Positions 1 through 4,814 of a stretch of DNA of 9,549 bases are shown here, piece after piece. This DNA comes from an uncultured Saprospiraceae bacterium. GTDB lineage: Bacteria > Bacteroidota > Bacteroidia > Chitinophagales > Saprospiraceae. The position numbers and the translations under genes were made by a program. The notes beneath the pieces are model-generated. The model searched no databases. It was given only the letters and a program-made list of their open reading frames with translations, and was not told the DNA's origin. The DNA lies in contig CALCMV010000019.1 of the NCBI GenBank assembly GCA_937967535.1, positions 1 to 9,549 of the forward strand. The letters are read 5' to 3'. How positions within the stretch are numbered: position 1 is the first letter of the stretch; every line of letters starts with the position of its first letter.

Positions 1-141
1 GAATTTGAGTCTATCTTCCTCACTGAAATGGAACAAAATCATCAGGGTGCTTTAGATGCCTTCAAAGCCGGAAAATTATCCGACGAAGCCATCGCTACCG
101 TAAAAGAAGTAGCAGCAAGCCTGACTAAGCAATATAGATAA
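1..141 (+). CDS. atpA: F1 ATP synthase subunit alpha, C-terminal end (partial)
   Basis: Only the last 46 codons are in the window, read from base 1 to a TAA at 139-141. The peptide (EFESIFLTEMEQNH then GALDAFKAGKLSDEA, ending ASLTKQYR) has the character of the C-terminal helical domain of F1 alpha: an acidic helix, a K-A-G-K-L turn and a basic-aromatic end. The alpha subunit forms the catalytic hexamer with beta and binds nucleotide at non-catalytic sites; those motifs lie upstream of the window. The next gene on the same strand is atpG, 92 nt downstream, the usual alpha-gamma order, which supports this short call. Seen: peptide and gene order. Inferred: identity, since no catalytic motif is present here. 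Confidence 0.88.
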   Translation, partial: EFESIFLTEMEQNHQGALDAFKAGKLSDEAIATVKEVAASLTKQYR

Positions 142-146
142 AATGT

Positions 147-230
147 GAGTTATCGAGTTGACGAGTTGTTGAGTTGTCGTTTTTATGGACTACTCAACAA
201 CTCGACAACTCATCAACTCAACAACTCGTC
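147..230 (+). repeat. Octad-repeat leader hairpin between atpA and atpG
   Basis: GAGT occurs at 147, 155, 163 and 171, an exact 8-nt period (units GAGTTATC, GAGTTGAC, GAGTTGTT, GAGTTGTC). It is followed by ACTC at 192, 200, 208, 216 and 224, again every 8 nt. The two blocks are complementary. The longest pairing is 160-176 with 214-230 (17 bp, perfect, 37-nt loop); 162-174 with 192-204 (13 bp, 17-nt loop) is an alternative, so the arms can slide in 8-nt registers. The 3' arm ends 3 nt before the atpG ATG at 234, so the structure could limit ribosome access or set the alpha:gamma ratio. No poly-U follows, so it is not an ordinary terminator. Structure seen; function inferred. Confidence 0.8.
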
Positions 231-233
231 GAA

Positions 234-1130
234 ATGGCAAATTTAAAAGAAGTCAGAGACCGTATCAGTTCGATTAAATCGACGATGCAGATTACCAAAG
301 CGATGAAAATGGTATCTGCGGCGAAGTTGCGTAGAGCGCAACAGGCTATCGTACAGATGCGTCCGTATTCCATCAAGCAGAATGAAATGCTGTCCAATAT
401 CGTTTCTAATTTGAGTGGCGATGTGGACGTTGAATTTGCAAAAGAACGTACTGAAAATAATGTCCTTATTGTAGTAGTGACTTCAAATAGAGGACTTTGT
501 GGCGCGTTCAATAGTTTCGTGTGCAAGGAAGCAGTGAAATTGGTAGAGAAATACGATGCACAACGCAAAGCAGGGAATTTGTCGATGATGTTTGTGGGAA
601 AGAAGGGCTACGATTACTTCAAAAACCGTTATACGGATGTCAATTTCCTGACTGACGATATGTTGTTGTTCAATGATTTATCATTTGCCAATACTGCAAC
701 AGTCGCACAAGGTTTGATGAATGATTTTGAGGGGAATAAATACGATAAAATCGAAGTGACTTACGGCGAATTTCGTAATGCGGCAGTACAATATTTCAAA
801 GCAGAGCAGTTTTTACCCATTCAAAAGGTAGAAGCAGAGGAAGTGGAAGGAGAGGAGAAAAGCGAGAAGGCTTTGTTTATCTTCGAGCCGTCGGCAGAAG
901 AATTGTTGGAACATATGGTGCCGTCTATCCTCAAAACGCAGTTTCATAAGTACTTGCTTGATACACACGCATCTGAGCATGGCGCACGTATGACCGCGAT
1001 GGATAAAGCTACCGAAAATGCCGACGACCTGCTGAAAGAATTGAAAATTGATTATAACAAAGCACGTCAGGAAGCGATTACGAGAGAGATTTCGGAGATT
1101 GTAGGTGGTGTGGCTGCGCTTGAAGGCTAA
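234..1130 (+). CDS. atpG: F1 ATP synthase subunit gamma
   Basis: 298-aa rotor subunit of F1-ATPase, the central stalk that couples proton flow through Fo to rotation inside the alpha3beta3 ring on the inner membrane. The N-terminal helix reads MANLKEVRDRISSIK, then TMQITKAMKMVSAAKLRRAQ, the family signature. The C-terminal helix has RMTAMDKATENADDL and ends REISEIVGGVAALEG. These two helices form the coiled coil that contacts the beta subunits. Length is close to the usual ~290 aa, with an acidic, Glu-rich loop near residues 199-213. The ATG at 234 is chosen because family homology begins there; the frame stays open upstream to a TTG at 174, but that stretch encodes the hairpin repeats. No Shine-Dalgarno is visible. 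A strong terminator follows within 75 nt, so no beta or epsilon gene is co-transcribed here. Confidence 0.97.
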   Translation: MANLKEVRDRISSIKSTMQITKAMKMVSAAKLRRAQQAIVQMRPYSIKQNEMLSNIVSNLSGDVDVEFAKERTENNVLIVVVTSNRGLCGAFNSFVCKEAVKLVEKYDAQRKAGNLSMMFVGKKGYDYFKNRYTDVNFLTDDMLLFNDLSFANTATVAQGLMNDFEGNKYDKIEVTYGEFRNAAVQYFKAEQFLPIQKVEAEEVEGEEKSEKALFIFEPSAEELLEHMVPSILKTQFHKYLLDTHASEHGARMTAMDKATENADDLLKELKIDYNKARQEAITREISEIVGGVAALEG

Positions 1131-1168
1131 TTAAGATTAAGTCGAAGTTAAGTTTAAATTTCGTTTGA

Positions 1169-1207
1169 GATATAAAAGACCTGCCGTTTTGGTGGGTCTT
1201 TTTTTGT
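1169..1207 (+). repeat. 39-bp direct repeat, copy A (contains the atpG terminator)
   Basis: Bases 1169-1207 are identical to 2199-2237, offset by exactly 1030 nt; the flanking bases differ on both sides (A versus T before, A versus G after). The repeat includes the whole terminator hairpin, its loop and T-tract, plus GATAT upstream and TGT downstream. Identity in the loop and outside the stem argues for duplication or recombination rather than two independently evolved terminators. The pair brackets the ATP-binding protein cassette. Confidence 0.92.
1174..1205 (+). terminator. Intrinsic terminator of the atp operon
   Basis: Left arm 1174-1185 (AAAAGACCTGCC) pairs over 12 positions with 1191-1202 (GGTGGGTCTTTT), including two adjacent G-U wobbles, around a 5-nt GTTTT loop. 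The T-tract runs through 1205. It begins 44 nt after the atpG stop, so it ends the atpA-atpG transcript. The A-rich left side could also serve the opposite strand. Confidence 0.9.
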
Positions 1208-1214
1208 ATATTTG
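1207..1214 (+). promoter_or_regulatory. Candidate -7 element for the ATP-binding protein gene
   Basis: TATATTTG matches the Bacteroidota -7 consensus TAnnTTTG exactly and lies 37 nt before the ATG at 1252, directly after the terminator T-tract. The best -33 match, TTTG at 1188-1191, is only 15 nt upstream instead of about 19-21 and sits in the terminator loop, so support is weak. The surrounding DNA is very AT-rich and such words arise easily by chance. Confidence 0.3.
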
Positions 1215-1251
1215 TATTTGTTTAAATTTTGTTTATTATTTTTATTTAGAT

Positions 1252-1905
1252 ATGCAGAATGATTCTCGTCGTGTTGAAAAAATAAATACTGTAGAAATTA
1301 ACAATCTATGGGGGCGTTATCATTTTAAATGGGAACTGAATGATGATGTCAATATTTTAGTGGGCATTAATGGGAGTGGCAAGACGACTATTTTTAGGAT
1401 AATTGAGAATATTTTTAATGAACCTTATTTGAATGTCTTATTAGATGAATACAACGGTAATGATTTTCATAAAAAAATGAAATTTTCATCTCATCAAACA
1501 AAGGTCGAAATAAGATTTAATAATACAGAACAATTAATTGGAGATGAACAAGGGTGGGGAACTTACTCTGTTGAAAAAATATCAAATTTAAACACATTTG
1601 ACGTTCCTATTTCAATGTCAAGGGCAGAAAGAATACTAAAGAATTTTGATAATGCTGACCCAAGATTACGAATGAGAACATTATTAGAAATTGGATTAGA
1701 AGACCTCATTTTCAGAAAAGAAAAGCAGAAAAGAAAAAAGACGGACAATTTTCCATTACCGATTTCCAAAATACGTGTAAAATCTCTCGCCTTCCCGACC
1801 TTTCCAATAATGGAAAAAACGAACTCAATCAAGTCCAAACTAAGGTCAATGCGAAACTATCAAATTTGCAAGGCATTTATACTCCACAAGAAATCAAGAA
1901 TATGA
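1252..1905 (+). CDS. ATP-binding (AAA/SMC-like) protein, N-terminal part, frame breaks near 1740
   Basis: 217-aa zero-frame product. Residues about 14-46 resemble the start of AAA/SMC-type ATPases: a beta-strand pair, then DDVNILVG and a Walker A P-loop G-I-N-G-S-G-K-T-T at 38-46 (Lys44). The coding character holds to about residue 163 (K-Q-K-R-K-K); the last 54 residues read like out-of-frame noise. The plausible continuation lies in the -1 frame, open from 1659 to 2168. The switch point coincides with A AAA AAG at 1734-1740, so a 305-aa fusion product (163 + 142) is possible by frameshifting; alternatively one A has been lost and the gene is broken. No ABC signature or Walker B is visible in either frame, so catalysis is doubtful. 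ATG 1252 is chosen because the only earlier start (TTG 1165) overlaps the terminator. The cassette between the 39-bp repeats is AT-rich, suggesting acquisition. Exact family not recognised. Confidence 0.7.
   Translation: MQNDSRRVEKINTVEINNLWGRYHFKWELNDDVNILVGINGSGKTTIFRIIENIFNEPYLNVLLDEYNGNDFHKKMKFSSHQTKVEIRFNNTEQLIGDEQGWGTYSVEKISNLNTFDVPISMSRAERILKNFDNADPRLRMRTLLEIGLEDLIFRKEKQKRKKTDNFPLPISKIRVKSLAFPTFPIMEKTNSIKSKLRSMRNYQICKAFILHKKSRI
1734..1740 (+). other. A AAA AAG slippery heptamer, candidate -1 frameshift site
   Basis: In the zero frame the codons are AGA (1732-1734), AAA (1735-1737), AAG (1738-1740), so the heptamer has the X-XXY-YYZ phasing needed for tandem -1 slippage, as in E. coli dnaX and several insertion-sequence transposases. 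After slippage translation continues GAC GGA CAA TTT (D-G-Q-F) to the TAA at 2166-2168. The sequence upstream is purine-rich (GCAGAAAAG) but has no clear Shine-Dalgarno-like stimulator, and only a weak 3-bp stem (1743-1745 with 1752-1754) is visible downstream. The same A6 tract is also a hotspot for replication slippage or a sequencing indel. Confidence 0.5.
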
Positions 1906-2168
1906 AAAAACACTTGTCGGACAAAAAAATGGCTATCGCAGAAACCTATTTATCTATAAAAGGACATGGTTCGATAGACCTCGAAAAGACAGGCAGACCA
2001 AAAGTAATTAACAATATCAACAACAAATTATTGGATAATGACCGTAAAGCCAAACAGAGTGAAGGAGTGACCAAGGCAGCATATTTGAATGGTTTGCGAA
2101 ATACAATCACCTATACAGGCTACTGGCAAATAGACCAATTGGTAAGCGATATAAAGCAAAAAATATAA
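1902..2168 (+). CDS. Hypothetical protein, or C-terminal part of the frameshifted ATPase gene
   Basis: If translated independently this is an 88-aa, Lys/Asn-rich protein starting at ATG 1902, whose start overlaps the upstream stop as ATGA, the classic arrangement for translational coupling. The same frame is open from 1659 without a stop, and the extra upstream residues look protein-like (for example NELNQVQTKVNAKLSNLQGI, then YTPQEIKNMKKHLSDKK), so it is more likely the distal half of one gene reached by a -1 shift near 1740. No conserved domain, signal peptide or membrane segment is recognised. The end (YTGYWQIDQLVSDIKQKI) is probably helical. A copy of the 39-bp terminator follows 30 nt after the stop. 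I do not assign a function. Confidence 0.5.
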   Translation: MKKHLSDKKMAIAETYLSIKGHGSIDLEKTGRPKVINNINNKLLDNDRKAKQSEGVTKAAYLNGLRNTITYTGYWQIDQLVSDIKQKI

Positions 2169-2198
2169 TCAGTCAAATTTATTTGATGATTTTAAACT

Positions 2199-2237
2199 GA
2201 TATAAAAGACCTGCCGTTTTGGTGGGTCTTTTTTTGT
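2199..2237 (+). repeat. 39-bp direct repeat, copy B
   Basis: Identical to 1169-1207 base for base. It forms the right boundary of the ATP-binding protein cassette and supplies that gene's terminator. See copy A for the argument that this is a duplication. Confidence 0.92.
2204..2235 (+). terminator. Intrinsic terminator after the ATP-binding protein cassette
   Basis: The same hairpin as the atp terminator: 2204-2215 pairs with 2221-2232 around a GTTTT loop, followed by T residues to 2235. It starts 35 nt after the stop at 2168. Confidence 0.88.
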
Positions 2238-2246
2238 GCAAATAAC

Positions 2247-2271
2247 TGACTTGGGAACTTAATTCAAGTCA
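2247..2271. promoter_or_regulatory. Interrupted palindrome upstream of the phosphoesterase gene
   Basis: TGACTTG (2247-2253) and CAAGTCA (2265-2271) are perfect reverse complements separated by 11 nt, 44 nt before the phosphoesterase ATG. This could be an operator for a dimeric regulator or a small leader hairpin. A 7-bp dyad can occur by chance and no convincing promoter was found beside it, so the call is tentative. Confidence 0.25.
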
Positions 2272-2315
2272 ACAACGTTACCCACCCATATTTTTAATCA
2301 TTAACCCAAATAATT

Positions 2316-2891
2316 ATGAATCAATTATTTTTTACGTCCGACCATCATTTCGGACACAAGAACATTATCAAGTATTGCAACCGCCCCTTCGAGCATGAGA
2401 GGGAGATGGATGAAGTTCTCATCCAACGTTGGAATGAAAAAGTCAAACCCCAAGATACCGTTTATCATATCGGTGATTTCGGCTTGACTCATAAAGAAAA
2501 CCTCCTATCGATTGTCGAAAGATTGAACGGTAAAATCCACCTCGTTACGGGTAATCACGACAGCGCAGCTTTGCAGATTAAGCACAAATTCCAATGGGTC
2601 AAAGAGTATTACGAACTCAAAGTAAAAGACCCCGACTGCAAGAATGGCGTACAGCGAATTATTCTATTCCACTATGCGATGCGTACATGGCGCGGCAGTG
2701 GGCGCGGCAATTGGCATTTGTACGGACACAGTCATGGTACGCTACCCGATTTGGAGGATAGCTTGTCATTTGATGTGGGCGTGGATTGTCACGATTTTTA
2801 CCCGCTTTCTTACGATGAAGTGAAGGCGATTATGCAACAAAAAACTTGGATACCGCCATATCAGCGAGAACAGGTAAATGAGCAGAGTTAA
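2316..2891 (+). CDS. Calcineurin-like metallophosphoesterase
   Basis: 191-aa cytoplasmic protein with the full metal-binding motif set of the calcineurin-like phosphoesterase fold, in order: D-x-H (Asp9, His11), G-D-x-G (Gly53-Asp54), G-N-H-D (79-82), a histidine in F-H-Y (His119) and G-H-S-H (137-140). These ligands hold two divalent metals and hydrolyse phosphoesters. The compact form beginning FTSDHHFGHKNII is widespread in bacteria and phages as a stand-alone phosphoesterase of unknown physiological substrate. There is no signal peptide. The ATG at 2316 gives the D-x-H motif its usual place within the first ten residues. The gene stands alone behind a terminator and runs into a convergent lipoprotein gene 8 nt away. 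Family assignment is firm; substrate unknown. Confidence 0.93.
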   Translation: MNQLFFTSDHHFGHKNIIKYCNRPFEHEREMDEVLIQRWNEKVKPQDTVYHIGDFGLTHKENLLSIVERLNGKIHLVTGNHDSAALQIKHKFQWVKEYYELKVKDPDCKNGVQRIILFHYAMRTWRGSGRGNWHLYGHSHGTLPDLEDSLSFDVGVDCHDFYPLSYDEVKAIMQQKTWIPPYQREQVNEQS

Positions 2892-2905
2892 TCTCTCATT
2901 TACCT
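2872..2905. terminator. Shared hairpin terminator between convergent genes
   Basis: AGGTAAATGAG (2872-2882) and CTCATTTACCT (2895-2905) are perfect 11-bp reverse complements around a 12-nt loop. The left arm lies in the last codons of the phosphoesterase and the right arm covers the stop codon of the lipoprotein gene. On the plus strand a T-rich run (CTTTCTTTAT) follows. Only 8 nt separate the two stops, so this structure most likely ends transcription in both directions; the minus-strand side lacks a clean U-tract. Confidence 0.65.
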
Positions 2906-4213
2906 TTCTTTATCACAAGCTACAAATTCAATAAGCTGCAAATAAATCCCTGTCTTACCCAATTGTCCACTCAACCAACTTCTCTTTTTTCGCCGATGAA
3001 TAGGCGACGAATAATTTGCAATCAAAAACCTATGCTCGTCCAATCGCTGTATTGATGGGAAAGCCGTATCACCAACTCCGGGCAAATCCATCAGCCATTC
3101 TACCTTCTTTTCCGTTTTATTGATTTTATACAATGCCGTTGTTTTCGCGGACAATGAATAAGCTAGCCAATTTCGTATGCGTTGTTTTCTGAGTGATTTA
3201 TTTCGACTGGTTTTTCCAAAAGGTTTTTTACCAAGTTGCTTTCGTGATAGCAAGTAAAGTTCATTGTTGTGATTAAACATTTTCGGAGACATAAAACATC
3301 GCAGATCCGCCGTATCGGGGAATTTCCATTGAAATAAATTGTCTTTATCCGCAAAAACAACATGAGAACCAAAGCCGCTTGTATCGCCATCTTCCAAGCG
3401 AGTGACTGCCCACAGATTTCCCTCATAATCAAATTCAAATGCACATTCCGAAACACCGCCCAAATAAACCCTCGCGCTATCTTCAGTCGGAAAAAAGTCT
3501 GTACCGTTTGTGCTTTGTTTGAAATATAGCGATACATTTGATGCCCCTTTTAGTTGATAATGAGCACCTTCGTAGCTGGTCACATACACATGTCCGTTTC
3601 TTTTTTTCATACTCCAATGTATCTCTCCCTTACCCAACACATTGCCGAGTTCCAACCAATTTCCATCTTCATTTAATTTATAATGAGAAATACTTTGCGG
3701 TTCAAATGCGGTCATTTTCACACCTGCGGTGAAGAAATAAAAGTGCAGTTCGCCATTGATGGGAATTAAAAATGGTTCTCTCACATCTTTTCCGAAAAAT
3801 AGGGATAATTCTTTCTGCCAACGTTTACCATCCTCACTTGAAATGACGTATACGCCCGTCTTTCGAGAAGCAAAATGTGTCGGTCCGGTTCGGAAGGCGA
3901 GGTATATTTTCTGATGGTGAATAGCAATAGAGACGTTGTTATTTGACTTTTGAATATTAATGTCGGAAGCTAATCCTTTGGAAGGAACTACCCAGTAAGG
4001 TTCGCTTAATTTTGGGCAGAAATTGGTAGATGTTTTGGTGGCTTCATTTAGGAAAATATCTTCATCAAAATATTTTTCTTCATTGAGATATTGACCGATG
4101 ATTTCCGGTACTTGATTATTATTTGATTTAAAATCCTTGATACCACCACAAGAGGAAAAAAATAATGTAATTGAGAAAATTATGAGATTCGTTTTGGTAA
4201 AATTGTTGTTCAT
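2900..4213 (-). CDS. Lipoprotein with likely sialidase-type beta-propeller fold
   Basis: 437 aa. The N-terminus (MNNNFTKTNLIIFSITLFFS) is a type II signal peptide ending in a lipobox F-S-S-Cys22, so the mature protein should be lipid-anchored. The following ~25 residues are polar, a typical tether. The rest is rich in short beta strands with Asp-box-like turns, for example S-S-E-D-G-K-R-W at 125-132 and an S-T-N-G-T-D-F turn later, the pattern of sialidase/BNR-type propellers. A complete glycosidase active site cannot be identified, so enzyme versus carbohydrate binding is open. The start at 4213 is chosen because it places the signal peptide correctly; an in-frame ATG at 4279 would add 22 residues, part of them encoded by the adjacent MITE-like element. 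Single gene, convergent with the phosphoesterase; no partner genes (such as SusC/D) nearby. Confidence 0.75.
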   Translation of the reverse strand: MNNNFTKTNLIIFSITLFFSSCGGIKDFKSNNNQVPEIIGQYLNEEKYFDEDIFLNEATKTSTNFCPKLSEPYWVVPSKGLASDINIQKSNNNVSIAIHHQKIYLAFRTGPTHFASRKTGVYVISSEDGKRWQKELSLFFGKDVREPFLIPINGELHFYFFTAGVKMTAFEPQSISHYKLNEDGNWLELGNVLGKGEIHWSMKKRNGHVYVTSYEGAHYQLKGASNVSLYFKQSTNGTDFFPTEDSARVYLGGVSECAFEFDYEGNLWAVTRLEDGDTSGFGSHVVFADKDNLFQWKFPDTADLRCFMSPKMFNHNNELYLLSRKQLGKKPFGKTSRNKSLRKQRIRNWLAYSLSAKTTALYKINKTEKKVEWLMDLPGVGDTAFPSIQRLDEHRFLIANYSSPIHRRKKRSWLSGQLGKTGIYLQLIEFVACDKER

Positions 4214-4287
4214 GTGCTGTTTGTAAAAATAAATCAGAATACCTTTTTGGCTCATGTAGGAAATTAGGTGGAAGGTCAAGTAAACCC

Positions 4288-4295
4288 CAAACCTA
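4288..4295 (-). promoter_or_regulatory. Candidate -7 element for the lipoprotein gene inside the MITE-like element
   Basis: Read on the minus strand this is TAGGTTTG, an exact TAnnTTTG match, 74 nt upstream of the lipoprotein ATG. It sits on one arm of the internal palindrome. No TTTG/TTG -33 element is found at 19-21 nt, so the promoter call is weak. Confidence 0.25.
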
Positions 4296-4322
4296 TAAGG
4301 TTTTTGAAAACCTTATAAGTTT
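4289..4322. repeat. Palindrome within the MITE-like element
   Basis: Left arm 4289-4304 (AAACCTATAAGGTTTT) and right arm 4307-4322 (AAAACCTTATAAGTTT) pair at 15 of 16 positions, with one C-A mismatch, around a 2-nt centre. Palindromes of this AAACCTATAAGG type look like the small intergenic repeats common in Bacteroidota genomes; that resemblance is from memory and needs a search. It could act as a factor-independent terminator on either strand, though it is not placed behind a gene here. Confidence 0.75.
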
Positions 4323-4394
4323 GATAATCAGGTATTTATCATCAACATTTCAAATATTCACGATGTATTCCACCTAATTTCCCGTATGAGCCAA

Positions 4395-4814
4395 TATTTT
4401 TTATTATTCAAAATTAGCGAACACATTGAAGCAGCAAACACAATTTTTATTTTTTAAATACTAATTAATAAAATGTTTTGTCAAAAAAATGTAAAGAAAT
4501 ACCTCGCGTTCTACCTCACGTATGGCTTGTATATCGTTTCACAACTTTTGTTTTGATTGCCTATTAATAGTCCGTGCAACCTTTCATAAATTTGATTATC
4601 AAGTATTTACAAATAATATTAATGTAAAATTTATTTTAATAAACATATTGATAATGAATTAGTTTAAACGCATTATTTAAAATAATAAAAAAAACATACG
4701 AACTATTTTTATTGCATTTCAGCGCAAATTCCTTTATATTGCTTATGAGATAGCGGATAAAAAACCTTCCTACCTGTATTTATTATTTTCTTCCGCATTT
4801 CAAAAAATAATAGG
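4395..4814. other. Gene-free AT-rich stretch upstream of the small secreted protein
   Basis: No ORF with coding character is seen on either strand. The DNA is dominated by A/T runs (for example around 4440-4475 and 4620-4690). Two items stand out: a degenerate copy at 4591-4610 of a word within the MITE-like element at 4320-4339 (17 of 20 identical), and a promoter-like pair at 4712-4742. No tRNA or other structured RNA is recognisable by eye. Confidence 0.6.
4712..4742 (+). promoter_or_regulatory. Candidate promoter of the small secreted protein gene
   Basis: TTG at 4712-4714 is followed after 20 nt by TATATTGC at 4735-4742, close to the Bacteroidota pattern TTG-N19-21-TAnnTTTG, with mismatches in the last bases of the -7 box. 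Transcription would start near 4750, leaving a leader of about 65 nt before the ATG at 4815. Confidence 0.35.

Larger units (their letters stand above)
4247..4394. mobile_element. MITE-like element with imperfect terminal inverted repeats
   Basis: Left end 4247-4273 and right end 4368-4394 are inverted repeats matching at 24 of 27 positions: an outer 9-nt match (TTGGCTCAT), three mismatches, then a perfect 15-nt match (GGAAATTAGGTGGAA). The 148-bp unit encodes nothing and has a 34-nt near-perfect palindrome inside. Size, terminal repeats and lack of a gene fit a miniature inverted-repeat element mobilised in trans. No clear target-site duplication is visible and no transposase is in the window. 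It lies 33 nt upstream of the lipoprotein start and would form most of that gene's leader or promoter. Confidence 0.55.

Noticed and set aside
147..230. CRISPR-like or minisatellite array
   Set aside because: Units are only 8 nt with no spacers, and the two blocks are reverse complements rather than direct repeats of one orientation.
174..233. TTG start giving an atpG product 20 residues longer
   Set aside because: The extra residues are encoded by the octad repeats, and the family N-terminus (MANLKEVRDR) begins at the ATG at 234.
1165..1251. TTG start at 1165 for the ATP-binding protein, with an apparent membrane-like segment
   Set aside because: It lies inside the 39-bp repeat and terminator; the hydrophobic stretch is just the translation of T-rich DNA.
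1741..1800. Stimulatory stem-loop downstream of the slippery heptamer
   Set aside because: Only a 3-bp stem (1743-1745 with 1752-1754) could be drawn; not enough to support programmed frameshifting by itself.
4214..4279. Upstream ATG at 4279 extending the lipoprotein by 22 residues
   Set aside because: It would put a non-signal extension before a good lipoprotein signal peptide and partly derives from the MITE-like element.
4236..4405. Target-site duplication flanking the MITE-like element
   Set aside because: Flanks are T-rich on both sides but no unambiguous matching direct repeat could be assigned.
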